Origin: Saccharicrinis sp963666825
GTDB taxonomy: Bacteria > Bacteroidota > Bacteroidia > Bacteroidales > Marinilabiliaceae
Direction: 5' to 3'
Assembly (NCBI GenBank): GCA_963666825.2
Contig: OY763044.2
Coordinates: 930,001 to 994,000 of the forward strand
Length of the DNA: 64,000 bases
Below, one piece after another: positions 8,600 to 17,763 of the stretch. Made by a program: the position numbers and the translations under genes. The number at the start of each line of letters is the position of its first letter. The first letter of the stretch is position 1. The notes beneath the pieces are model-generated. The model was not told where the DNA came from. It saw only the letters and a program-made list of their open reading frames with translations, and made no database searches.

Positions 8600-8760
8600 C
8601 TTTGCTAGGTCTTTGCTTATCTATGCTATTTCTATGCTAATCCTATGCATAACCAATGCTAGTTGTATGCATAGTCAATGCTTGTTCTTTGTATTGTGGT
8701 TGTATTGAGGTTGTGTTGTCTATGCACATTCTTTGATTGTTCTTTGCCTGGGCATTGCTT
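8600..8760. repeat. 11-bp periodic repeat array (TATGCTA-like)
   Basis: TGC trinucleotides in a TATGCTA-like context begin at 8603, 8614, 8624, 8635, 8646, 8657, 8668 and 8679. After degenerate TGT/TGA units at 8690, 8701, 8712 and 8734 they recur in phase at 8723, 8745 and 8756. The period is 11 bp (one 10-bp step), giving about 15 units. The frame is not coding because 11 is not a multiple of 3. Confidence 0.75.
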
Positions 8761-8996
8761 CTAAGGAAGCGAAGAAAGAGGATAAAATATGCATACCTAA
8801 ACCATAGTCAGTACGACGTCATATCTTGGTCATACCATAGGAGGGGAAAAGGATTTGTAGTAAATGGCACTTATTAGTTAGCCTTATTTTTATCAAAGGA
8901 GAAAGTTGGGTATTTTGCTTTTTGATGCATTTAGTTGAATATTTATTTGACATAATTGCTATCTTTATGCTTCTTAAACGAACTACATTTTTACCA

Positions 8997-9974
8997 ATGC
9001 CAGACAAGAATTTATTTAATACAGGTGAACTCTTTTGCAACTCAAGGACTAACTATCTATGTTTACTTACAATTTTAGCTCTTTTATTAACAGTTACTAC
9101 AGCTAATGCAAAAGAACACAAAGAAGATTTTAAGTTTAAAGAAGGCCATTACTATTTGCTTAACCAAAGGGGAAAGATAAATAAACAGGTTGAACCTTTT
9201 ACATTTGCAGAACCTTTCTCTGAAGGACTGGCTTTAGTGGAGAAAGATCTAAAATTTGGATTTATAAACGCTATGGGGGATATAGTTATCAATTGTCAGT
9301 TTTATGATGCAGGTTCTTTCTCCAGTGATTTAGCTTATGCTAAGCAAGGTTATAATTACGGTTTTATAAATCATAATGGAGAGTTTGTGATTCCACCTAA
9401 ATTTGAAAAAGTAACAGATTTTAAAGGTGATTATGCCATGGTTTTAAAATCAAATCCTGATACCACGACCTATGGTTCATTAAGGTGGATTTTCGGCTAT
9501 ATCAATAAACAGGGTGAATTAATGGGCGACAGATACTTTACCACTATATCCTACAAGAAGAAAGAGGGTCATTTTAAAGCTACCATAAAGGATACTGATT
9601 TTATAATATCCAAAGACGGTATTGTTACCAAAGAAGAGAAGAAAGAAATAGATAATACTCCAGTTTTTTATGTGGTAGAAGAATTGCCAGAATATCCGGG
9701 AGGTAACAATGGATTAATCAATCATATTGTTTCAAATGTTAGATATCCTATATCTGCACAAGAAAGAGGTATCACCGGAAAAGTATATGTCAATTTTATA
9801 GTGGATGGGGATGGCAATGTTTGCGATGTTTACCCGGCATGTAAAGAATCAGCGATTTTAATGCACGAGGCTGTACGTTTGGTAAAGGGATTATCTCAAT
9901 GGAAACCGGGTAAGCAAGATGGCAAAGCGGTGAAGGTGAGTTATACTATTCCTATTAATTTTGAGTTGAGGTAG
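8997..9974 (+). CDS. WG-repeat protein with TonB C-terminal domain
   Basis: About 325 residues from Met 8997; the open frame extends to 8922. A signal segment ('YLCLLTILALLLTVTTANA') is followed by WG/KWG-type repeats (about residues 60-220: 'EPFSEGLALVEKDLKFGFINAMGDIVI', 'DLAYAKQGYNYGFINHNGEFV') and then a TonB C-terminal domain ('GGNNGLINHIVSNVRYP..AQERGITGKVYVNFIVDGDGNV', 'WKPGKQDGKAVKVSYTIPINF'). TonB domains contact TonB-dependent receptors in the periplasm. Here there is no Pro-rich linker, so it may be a periplasmic scaffold rather than a normal energy transducer. It is a single gene. Confidence 0.8.
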   Translation: MPDKNLFNTGELFCNSRTNYLCLLTILALLLTVTTANAKEHKEDFKFKEGHYYLLNQRGKINKQVEPFTFAEPFSEGLALVEKDLKFGFINAMGDIVINCQFYDAGSFSSDLAYAKQGYNYGFINHNGEFVIPPKFEKVTDFKGDYAMVLKSNPDTTTYGSLRWIFGYINKQGELMGDRYFTTISYKKKEGHFKATIKDTDFIISKDGIVTKEEKKEIDNTPVFYVVEELPEYPGGNNGLINHIVSNVRYPISAQERGITGKVYVNFIVDGDGNVCDVYPACKESAILMHEAVRLVKGLSQWKPGKQDGKAVKVSYTIPINFELR

Positions 9975-10084
9975 ATTTATAGCAAGTAGATGATGTTAAA
10001 ATCAAACTTGTATTTTAACGTAAATAATTAAGTTTTGAATCATCTAATTGAAATTATAGAAAAAAATGAATAAGAGGCTAGATT

Positions 10085-10414
10085 ATGAAAGAAATTATAG
10101 AAGAATTGATAAAATTTAGAAATGAAAGAGACTGGGAACAATTTCATGATTCAAAGAATCTGGCAACTGCAATATCGATTGAAGCAGCTGAATTAAATGA
10201 ATTATTCTTGTGGAAAAATACAGAGGAGTCAGAACTAGTTGACAAAGAAAAGTTGAAAGAGGAACTAGCGGATATATTTGCATATGCATTTTTATTAGCG
10301 GAAAAGCATGGATTTGATGTAAAACAAATTGTGTTAGATAAAATAGTAAAAAACGGAGAAAAGTATCCAATAGATAAAGCAAAAGGAAATTCAACTAAGT
10401 ATACTGATTTATGA
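10085..10414 (+). CDS. MazG-like nucleotide pyrophosphohydrolase
   Basis: This 109-residue all-alpha protein has the metal-binding helix pair of the MazG/RS21-C6 family: 'ATAISIEAAELNELFLW' (E-x-x-E) and 'KEELADIFAYAFLLAEK' (E-x-x-D). These enzymes hydrolyse (d)NTPs to monophosphates plus pyrophosphate. Its stop overlaps the start of the next gene (ATGA at 10411-10414), so the two are translationally coupled. This pairing with a nuclease-helicase suggests nucleotide depletion or sanitation as part of a conflict system rather than housekeeping, which is an inference. Confidence 0.85.
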   Translation: MKEIIEELIKFRNERDWEQFHDSKNLATAISIEAAELNELFLWKNTEESELVDKEKLKEELADIFAYAFLLAEKHGFDVKQIVLDKIVKNGEKYPIDKAKGNSTKYTDL

Positions 10415-12789
10415 TAGTATATCAGAATGATAAAAATGGATTTTTGAATGATGTTTTAACAAACAGTATTAGTGATTTAATACACAATGCATATTTTGAG
10501 CATTTAGGAAGGTACACTTCTAATAGTGAGGTCTTATCCTGGCGAAACTCAATGATGTACATGAATACGATTTTATGTGATGAAGGGATTCCTAAGGACT
10601 CAAAAATATCGATTGAATTTCAAATTCCTTTAACTTCTAAACGAATTGATTTTATTATTACAGGGCAAGATGAAAAACGAGATGATCAAGTAGTAATAAT
10701 TGAATTAAAGCAGTGGGAGACTGCTGATTTAACAGAAAAGGATGCAATTGTTAGGACACAATTTCAGCACGGTAAAGCAGAAACAGCCCATCCATCCTAT
10801 CAAGCCTGGTCATATGCTTATACCATAGCTAATTTTAATAGTTCTATTGAAGAAGAAAATATCACTCTTCATCCGTGTGCTTATCTGCATAATTATAAGT
10901 CAGATAATGTTATTGATAATCCTTTTTATCAATCTCACATAACAAAGGCACCACTATTTCTTAAATCTGATGCATTGAAATTAAGGGCGTTTATTAAGAA
11001 ATATATCAAGTTTGGGGATGAAAAGGATGTCTTGTATAAGATTGAAAATGGTAGATTAAGACCTTCAAAACAACTGTCTGATAGCATAGCTGCAATGCTT
11101 GTTGAAAATAAACAGGAATTTATAATGTTAGACGATCAAAAAGTTGTGTTTGAATCAGCCTTGGTTATGGCAAAGAAAGGCAAATTGGGACAAAAACATG
11201 TCCTTATAATTGAAGGAGGACCAGGTACAGGAAAGAGTGTGGTTGCCATAAACTTACTAGTTGAACTTACTAAGCAGGGTTTGGTTTCAAAATATATTTC
11301 TAAAAATGTGGCACCAAGAGCTGTTTATGAAGCAAAGTTAACCGGAAGAAAGACTAAATCTGAAATTAGTAATTTATTTGGAGGATCTGGGGCATTTATT
11401 GACTCTGAAGAAAATACTTTTGACTGTTTAATTGTAGATGAGGCTCATCGTCTAAATTATAAAAGTGGCTTATACCAAAATTTGGGAGATAATCAGATAC
11501 AAGAAATAATTCATGCATCTAAATGTTCTGTATTTTTTGTTGACGATAATCAGCAAATACATATTAAGGATATTGGTAGTAAAAGCATGATAGAATCAAT
11601 TGCAAGGCAGAATAGTGCAAAAATAAACCATTTAAAATTACAGAGTCAATTTAGATGCAATGGTTCTGATGGGTATTTGGCGTGGCTCGATAATGTACTT
11701 CAGATACGTAATACTGCTAATATTCAATTGTCTCAGGAAGAGTTTGATTTTAGGATTTTTGATGATCCTAATGAGCTCAGAAATGCAATTAATGAAAAGA
11801 ATAGATTGAATAATAAATCAAGATTGGTTGCAGGTTATTGTTGGGATTGGAAAAGTAAAAAGGATAAAGCACAAAATGATATTATTATTCCAGAATTCCA
11901 ATTTGAAATGAAATGGAATCTACAGGAAGACGGAAGTACATGGATAATTGGAGAGGATTCTATTAATGAAATAGGGTGTATACATACTTGTCAAGGGCTT
12001 GAATTGGATTATGTAGGTGTAATAATAGGAAATGATTTGGGGTATACTGATGGCAAAGTAACCACAAATGTGGCAGAGCGGTCAAAAAATGACAGGTCAA
12101 TATTGGGAATTAAAAAGCTGATAAAAGAAAACAAAACTGAAGGATTAAAGACTGCTGAGAAAATAATAAAAAATACGTACAGAACTCTTTTTTCAAGAGG
12201 AATGAAAGGGTGTTATGTTTATTTTTGTGATCAGAAACTTTCTGAATATTTTAGAGCAAATTTAAAACTGCAAGAAAAACAAACCTCTTCTATTGATATT
12301 AAAAAAGATGTTTTACGAATAGAATATAATGTAAATGATGATGTAAAATATGAGGATTATTTACCATTGTATTCTATAAAAGCTGCGTGTGGAGCTTTTG
12401 GTGAATGGCAAGATGTTGAAGAAGAAGGTTGGGTGAAAGTTGAAGGAGTAGGAAGATTAAATAAAAGTATGTACGTTGTAAGGGCTACAGGTCATTCTAT
12501 GGAACCTAAAATATCAGATGGTGATTTTTGCGTATTCAGGGCAAACGTTATAGGATCACGAATTAATAAGATCGTACTAGTCCAACACAATAATTTTTAT
12601 GATTCTGAAAATCAAGGAAGTTATTCAATTAAAAAGTATACTAGTGAAAAGAAAATAGACGTAGATACAGGAGAATGGCAACATCAAAAAATTGTTTTAC
12701 AACCCTTAAATAAAAATTATGAGAATATTATTATTGAAGAAGAAGATGGTTTTAATGTTGTTGGAGAGTTAATTAAAGTATTAAAATAA
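10411..12789 (+). CDS. PD-(D/E)XK nuclease - SF1-like helicase (DUF2075) - S24 peptidase fusion
   Basis: A 792-residue three-part protein. Residues about 50-110 hold a restriction-like site, 'RIDFII' (Asp80) and 'VVIIELKQW' (Glu98-x-Lys100). Residues about 260-620 are a DUF2075 helicase/ATPase with Walker A GGPGTGKS (269-276), Walker B 'LIVDEAH' (Asp343-Glu344), 'FFVDDNQQ' and 'QSQFRCNG'. The C-terminus is an S24 LexA/UmuD-type domain with candidate self-cleavage pair Cys660-Gly661, nucleophile Ser696 in 'ATGHSMEP' and general base Lys741 in 'YSIKKY'. The Cys-Gly to Ser distance of 36 equals that of UmuD (Cys24 to Ser60). It is coupled to the MazG gene. It is probably a damage- or phage-responsive defence effector. 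Confidence 0.8.
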   Translation: MIVYQNDKNGFLNDVLTNSISDLIHNAYFEHLGRYTSNSEVLSWRNSMMYMNTILCDEGIPKDSKISIEFQIPLTSKRIDFIITGQDEKRDDQVVIIELKQWETADLTEKDAIVRTQFQHGKAETAHPSYQAWSYAYTIANFNSSIEEENITLHPCAYLHNYKSDNVIDNPFYQSHITKAPLFLKSDALKLRAFIKKYIKFGDEKDVLYKIENGRLRPSKQLSDSIAAMLVENKQEFIMLDDQKVVFESALVMAKKGKLGQKHVLIIEGGPGTGKSVVAINLLVELTKQGLVSKYISKNVAPRAVYEAKLTGRKTKSEISNLFGGSGAFIDSEENTFDCLIVDEAHRLNYKSGLYQNLGDNQIQEIIHASKCSVFFVDDNQQIHIKDIGSKSMIESIARQNSAKINHLKLQSQFRCNGSDGYLAWLDNVLQIRNTANIQLSQEEFDFRIFDDPNELRNAINEKNRLNNKSRLVAGYCWDWKSKKDKAQNDIIIPEFQFEMKWNLQEDGSTWIIGEDSINEIGCIHTCQGLELDYVGVIIGNDLGYTDGKVTTNVAERSKNDRSILGIKKLIKENKTEGLKTAEKIIKNTYRTLFSRGMKGCYVYFCDQKLSEYFRANLKLQEKQTSSIDIKKDVLRIEYNVNDDVKYEDYLPLYSIKAACGAFGEWQDVEEEGWVKVEGVGRLNKSMYVVRATGHSMEPKISDGDFCVFRANVIGSRINKIVLVQHNNFYDSENQGSYSIKKYTSEKKIDVDTGEWQHQKIVLQPLNKNYENIIIEEEDGFNVVGELIKVLK

Positions 12790-12809
12790 TGACATAAATG
12801 CATTCATTG

Positions 12810-12927
12810 CTGGTTTTTATAAACAGTTTGAATAAATATAAATCTAGAAGAAATCCAAACCCTTACACAATTACGAAATACTTTGTTACCAAAATTGATG
12901 AGTGGGGAGTTAAGAGTGAATAACTAA
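12810..12927 (+). pseudogene. hsdS: 3' remnant of a type I restriction specificity gene
   Basis: Codons 12832-12927 read 'NLEEIQTLTQLRNTLLPKLM' and then SGELRVNN-stop. This is the classic C-terminal end of HsdS after the second coiled-coil (usual form LRDTLLPKLMSGEIRV). A frame-shifted 'AGFYKQFE' just upstream (about 12808-12831) probably belongs to the same lost gene. The target-recognition domains are gone. Confidence 0.8.
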
Positions 12928-13151
12928 AATAAATAATATCTAAACCTATGGAATTGCTGGATATGTAAGTATAACTCTGTCTGATTGATTTAGATTATTC
13001 AAATTAAATTATCTTTTTTCTTAAAACCAATTCTCAAAAGCTTTATTGAGAAGATTTCAGGTTCTGTCAAGGGTGGCTGAGGTACGAAGCCATTCATATA
13101 CCCTTGACGGGTTCTGTAATCTACCTACTTTTGCTTTTTTGAGTTGGTTGA
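12928..13151. other. Intergenic stretch beside the IS256 element
   Basis: GTCAAGGGT at 13066-13074 and ACCCTTGAC at 13100-13108 form a 9-bp inverted repeat, and GGTTCTGT occurs twice (13060 and 13110). This may contain the left end of the IS256-type element, but I could not match it to the other end. Confidence 0.35.
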
Positions 13152-14378
13152 TTACAAATCAATTTTCATACGATCTCCAAATTTTATGCAAAACTGCTGA
13201 ATGGTTAATCCCCAATTACGAACAGGCTGAGTCCATTTTTTAGAGATATTTTCAGTAGCCAGGTAGATCAACTTCATTAATGCCATATCACTAGGAAATG
13301 CTCCTTTAGTTTTAGTTACTTTACGAATTTGACGATGAAAACCTTCCACAGCATTAGTCGTGTAAATTATCTTTCTAATATGCTCATCATATTGAAAATA
13401 CGTTGTTAATTCTTCCCAGTTCTCATGCCATGATTTTATGACTATAGGATACTTTTTACCCCATGCTTCTTCAAGGTTAAGAAGTTCCATCTCGGCTTGG
13501 CTCTTTGTTGCTGATTGATAAACCTTTTTAAGATCTTTCATGAACGTTTTTTGATCTTTTGAGGCAACATACTTCAGTGAATTTCTAATTTGATGAATTA
13601 CACATTTTTGTATTTCCGTTTCGGGATAAATGCTTAGTATGGCATCTGAAAAACCTTTAAGATTATCAGTGCATGCGATAAGTATATCTTTTACCCCACG
13701 GCTTTTTAAATCAGTTAATACAGATAACCAGAAGTTTGCCCCTTCACTTTCGGAAATATACATACCGATAAGTTCTTTGCGGCCTTCTTTATTAATTGCT
13801 AATATATTGTAAACTGCTCTGGAGGTAACTTTTCCACCATCCCTTACTTTATAATGCATAGCATCCATCCAAACAATTGGATAGACTTCATCCAGCGGCC
13901 TATTTTGCCATTCTTTTACTTGTGGGATAACTCTGTCTGTAATCTCACTTAGTGTTGTTGCTGATATTTCAACATCATACATCTCTTGTATGTGGATGGA
14001 AATATCACGCAAACTCATTCCTCGACCATAAAGTCCGATAATCTGTGGTGCAAGATTATCTGCCAATATGGTTTCTCGCTTTTTTACTATCTGGGGTTCA
14101 AAGCTACTATGCCGATCTTGTGGTGTTTCAATAGTTATTTCTCCAGATGAAGTTTTTAAGGTTTTGGAGCTTTTGCCATTACGTTTATTCCCAATACTAC
14201 GTTCTTCTTCATCTAAATGACACTCCATCTCTGCGGAAAGAGCACTTTCTAGAAATTCTTTAATAATGGGTGCAAAAACACCTCCTTCTCCTGTTAATGA
14301 TTTTCCGCTCTTTAATTGACTAAGAGCTAAATCCCGCATTGCAATATATTCTGGGGATTCTTTTTTCTTTTCTGCCAT
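13152..14378 (-). mobile_element. IS256-family transposase
   Basis: This 408-residue protein has the full length and motifs of IS256/MULE-type transposases: 'EFLESALSAEMECHL' near the N-terminus, 'GLYGRGMSLRDISIHI', and the DDE triad with Asp in 'VWMDAMHYKVRD', Asp in 'ACTDNLKGFSD' and Glu in 'YTTNAVEGFHRQIRK'. The gene looks intact. Clear terminal inverted repeats were not found by eye. The element lies between the hsdS remnant and the helicase gene at 14436, and appears to have entered at or near the helicase start, because that gene lacks an ATG and its frame stays open back toward the insertion sequence. Confidence 0.9.
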
Positions 14379-14435
14379 AAGTCACAATATTAATAATTTG
14401 TTGCTTACAGACAGTGTTTATTTTACATCCTCGAA

Positions 14436-16709
14436 TTGCTCATACCAAAATTATCAAACTCAAAAAAGATTGGTAATAAATCAAAAAAGAACGAAATACT
14501 TCATTTAATTATTGATGAACAAAAAGTTAATGGTCATCCTAATATTATTAGCAGAACTTCATTTGTATTAAAAACAAAGGAAGGCAATAGACTTTTTTTG
14601 ACCTCAAATAAGAAAACTATACCGGAGGAAGAAGAGTATGTAGTTTGGTGTGAGAAGTTTCTGAAGAATGACATTACTGAAAATAAAATAAAACCTATAA
14701 AATGGTTAAAACATCCTAATATTAGAGAGTATAATCCAAATGAGATTAATGAAAGTTGGTCTGATTCATTCTTCTTTAAAAAAGAAGATCAAACTAATGG
14801 AGTTTTAGGACTTAGAACTCCTCAGGTTGGTGCAATCTTTTCAATTTTGGGACATTTAACTAATGCCAAGGAAATTGCTACTGTTGTTTTGCCTACTGGA
14901 ACAGGGAAAACTGAGACAATGTTATCTGTTTTAATTGCGAATCAATGTAGTAAATTATTAGTAACTGTTCCATCTGATTCATTAAGAACACAATTAAAAG
15001 GTAAGTTTCATAACCTTGGACTATTAAAACTCAAAGATATAAATGGAGAAACAATAGTTTCACAATCAGCAAAATTTCCAAAAGTTGGCATACTGAATAC
15101 TGGGTTCAATACCGAAGCAGAGTTAATTGACTTTGTGAGTCAATGTAATGTAATAGTTTCAACAATGGACATGCTTACAAAAAGTTTGTCTTCTCAACTT
15201 CAATCGGTAATCGCAAGCCTTTGTTCACAACTTTTTGTAGATGAAGCACATCATTCAAAAGCAGGAAATTGGGATAAATTTATTAAGAAATTTGAAAAAG
15301 GGAAAGTAGTGCAATTTACAGCCACTCCATATCGTAATGATGGCCAGTTATTAGATGGTAAAACTATATTCAACTTCTCTTTAAAGGAAGCTCAGGAACA
15401 AGGGTATTTTAAAACGATTGATTTTATTCCAATTCGAGAATACGATAAAGTTGCAGCGGACATACATATAGCAGAAACAGCTATTAATAGGCTTGAAGAA
15501 GACATTGAAAAGGGTTACGACCATATATTAATGGCTAGGTGCGAGGATAAGAAGAGAGCGGAAGAGGTGTTTAAAATATATGCGCAATACACAAAATATA
15601 ATCCTGTATTGATTCATTCCTCTGTGACAGGAAAGAATGCAATTAAGGAAAGTATTGTCAATAAGAAACATAGAGTTGTTGTTTGTGTTGATATGCTTGG
15701 TGAAGGATTTGACTTACCTGAATTAAAAGTTGCAGCTTTCCATGACGTAAGAAAGAGTCTACCTATAACTCTTCAATTTGCAGGTAGATTTACAAGAACA
15801 AGCAGGGATTCAAAACTTGGGAATGCAAGTTTTATTGCCAACCTATACCAACCAAATATTGATGATGAATTAGGCTTGTTGTATGTAAAAGAATCTAATT
15901 GGAACTCTATTCTCCCTTCACTCAGTCAACAAGCTACACAAGAACAGGTTGACTTACAAGAGTTTTTATCAGACTTTCAGCATATTGATGAATCTGTAAT
16001 TCCTTATCAAGATATTAAGCCAGCATTTAGCGCTGTTGTTTACAAAAATCATACTAACGAATGGTCTCCCAAAAATTTCCATATGGGGATTAAGGGATAT
16101 GAAAACTATGATTATAAGTTTTATGATATAAACAGTAGGGAACAAACCTTAGTTGTTTTTTTGGGCTCAAAAAAGAATGTTGATTGGGGTAATTTTAAAG
16201 ATGTTTACAATATTGAATGGGATATATTTATTATTTACTGGGAGCAAAGAACCAACTCATTATTTATTCACTCTTCGGAGAAGGGGAGCGAATTTAAGGA
16301 GCTAGCTAAGGCAATTATAGGAGATGATGCTTCTCTGGTGAAAGATGAGAACGTTTTTAAATCTTTTTACAATTTAGACAGGATAAAGTTATTTAATGTT
16401 GGATTAAGAAGAGGATTGGGTAAAGATATTACATTTCAATCTTATTACGGAAAGGGTGTTCAAGATGCATTATCTGAAATTGAAGAAAAATCAAGTGTAA
16501 ATAACAATGTGTTTGGAGTTGGGTTTGAAGAGGGAGATATAACTTCAATAGGATGCTCTAGGAAAGGAAGGATATGGTCATATTCAAGGGGTACAATCAA
16601 TCAGTTTATTGCGTGGTGCGATAAGGTTAGTGTGAAATTATTCAATCCAAACATTGACCCGGAAAATATAATCCTAAAAAATTCTATAAAACCTAAAAAA
16701 AATCAGTGA
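14436..16709 (+). CDS. SF2 DEAD/DEAH helicase, first part of a frameshifted helicase-nuclease
   Basis: 757 residues from a TTG; no ATG is present and the IS256-type element lies directly upstream, so the native start may be lost. Helicase motifs appear in order: Q-like 'LRTPQVGAI', Walker A 'LPTGTGKTE', Ia 'LLVTVPSDSLRTQ', DEAH box 'LFVDEAHHSK', 'FTATPYRND', 'VVCVDMLGEGFDLPEL' (motif V) and 'QFAGRFTRTSRD' (motif VI). The frame ends at TGA 16707 just after an A8 run. The downstream frame continues in register if one A is removed, which would give one protein of about 1,091 residues with a nuclease-like C-terminus. Confidence 0.85.
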   Translation: MLIPKLSNSKKIGNKSKKNEILHLIIDEQKVNGHPNIISRTSFVLKTKEGNRLFLTSNKKTIPEEEEYVVWCEKFLKNDITENKIKPIKWLKHPNIREYNPNEINESWSDSFFFKKEDQTNGVLGLRTPQVGAIFSILGHLTNAKEIATVVLPTGTGKTETMLSVLIANQCSKLLVTVPSDSLRTQLKGKFHNLGLLKLKDINGETIVSQSAKFPKVGILNTGFNTEAELIDFVSQCNVIVSTMDMLTKSLSSQLQSVIASLCSQLFVDEAHHSKAGNWDKFIKKFEKGKVVQFTATPYRNDGQLLDGKTIFNFSLKEAQEQGYFKTIDFIPIREYDKVAADIHIAETAINRLEEDIEKGYDHILMARCEDKKRAEEVFKIYAQYTKYNPVLIHSSVTGKNAIKESIVNKKHRVVVCVDMLGEGFDLPELKVAAFHDVRKSLPITLQFAGRFTRTSRDSKLGNASFIANLYQPNIDDELGLLYVKESNWNSILPSLSQQATQEQVDLQEFLSDFQHIDESVIPYQDIKPAFSAVVYKNHTNEWSPKNFHMGIKGYENYDYKFYDINSREQTLVVFLGSKKNVDWGNFKDVYNIEWDIFIIYWEQRTNSLFIHSSEKGSEFKELAKAIIGDDASLVKDENVFKSFYNLDRIKLFNVGLRRGLGKDITFQSYYGKGVQDALSEIEEKSSVNNNVFGVGFEEGDITSIGCSRKGRIWSYSRGTINQFIAWCDKVSVKLFNPNIDPENIILKNSIKPKKNQ

Positions 16710-17712
16710 AAGACCAGTTGGACTATATCCAATTTGTACAGACTGGCATCCTGGAATTTATAAAGAAACGGAGAACTCGATAACCTTAAATCTTAATGGT
16801 AGACAGTTTGATTTGTCTGCAATTGATATAAATGTTCACGAACCTTCCTTAGAAGGGAACTTAAAATTTTGTATTGAAACAGAAGCTGGTACCGTTTCAT
16901 TTGAGCATTTAATTTCAACTACTGAAAAAAATGGAGCTATTTATTATGATTTTAATATTCGAAAAACTTCAGGAGAATCGGCTACTATTAAGTTTGGTTC
17001 TAAGTTATATATGAATATTGAAAATTTCTTTACTAATTATCCACCTATTTTTTGGTTCGCTGATGGTTCTTATTTACAGGGATATGAGCATATTGAGTTC
17101 AATGAAGAAATATTACTATATCCAAAAGATAATATTATAAGTTGGGATTGGGAAAATGTTAACCTGAGTCATGAGTCTGAGAACTTTAGTAACATCAGAA
17201 CTGATTCAATACAATATTTTTGCTTCCAAAAGTTCCTGATTCAAGATTACGATATAATTTATAATGATGATAATAGCGGTGAAATAGCAGATATAATTAC
17301 AATTAAGAATTTGCCTGAAAGTATTGAAGTAGAATTTTATCATTTAAAATATGCTAGAGAAGGTAAAGTTTCTAATCAGATAAACAACTTATATGAGGTA
17401 TGTGGTCAGGCTCAAAAATCATTGGTATGGAAATATAAAGAAGGTAAAGAGTTTATTGACCACCTTATAAAAAGAGAATTTAAAAAGAAGAGAGAGAATC
17501 AAACAAGAATCAAGAAAGGTAGCCTTGAAGAGTTAGAGAAGCTTTTGGAATTAGCCAAACGAACAAAGCCAATAAAATATGATATTTATATTGTACAACC
17601 TGGATTATCAAAAGCCGATACCTCAGATGCAATCCTTAATTTGCTTGGAGTAACAGCGAATCATTTAAAGAAAGAGGGAAATATAAATTTAAAGGTAATA
17701 GCTAACCAATAA
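16690..17712 (+). CDS. Nuclease-like C-terminal part of the frameshifted helicase
   Basis: The frame is open from 16690, with no ATG at its start, and ends at 17712. It follows the helicase in the frame reached by losing one A of the A8 run at 16695-16702. The region 'GEIADIITI' (Asp codon 17290) followed by 'VEFYHLKYA' (Glu 17332, Lys 17347) looks like a PD-(D/E)XK nuclease core. The end, 'YDIYIVQPGLSK..' and 'LNLLGVTANHL', is a recurring C-terminal pattern in restriction-like proteins. It is probably translated only as part of the fused product, by slippage, or not at all. Confidence 0.65.
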   Translation, partial: NLKKISERPVGLYPICTDWHPGIYKETENSITLNLNGRQFDLSAIDINVHEPSLEGNLKFCIETEAGTVSFEHLISTTEKNGAIYYDFNIRKTSGESATIKFGSKLYMNIENFFTNYPPIFWFADGSYLQGYEHIEFNEEILLYPKDNIISWDWENVNLSHESENFSNIRTDSIQYFCFQKFLIQDYDIIYNDDNSGEIADIITIKNLPESIEVEFYHLKYAREGKVSNQINNLYEVCGQAQKSLVWKYKEGKEFIDHLIKREFKKKRENQTRIKKGSLEELEKLLELAKRTKPIKYDIYIVQPGLSKADTSDAILNLLGVTANHLKKEGNINLKVIANQ

Positions 17713-17763
17713 CATAGCACTAGAATATGAAAGAACAAATAGATTTTATGTTCATACTTTCAT

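Noticed and set aside
8600..8760. Possible tandem coding repeat
   Set aside because: An 11-bp period shifts the frame at each unit and no open frame spans it.
13046..13243. 65-codon plus-strand frame
   Set aside because: Overlaps the 3' end of the IS256-type transposase gene and an inverted repeat; no protein-like features.
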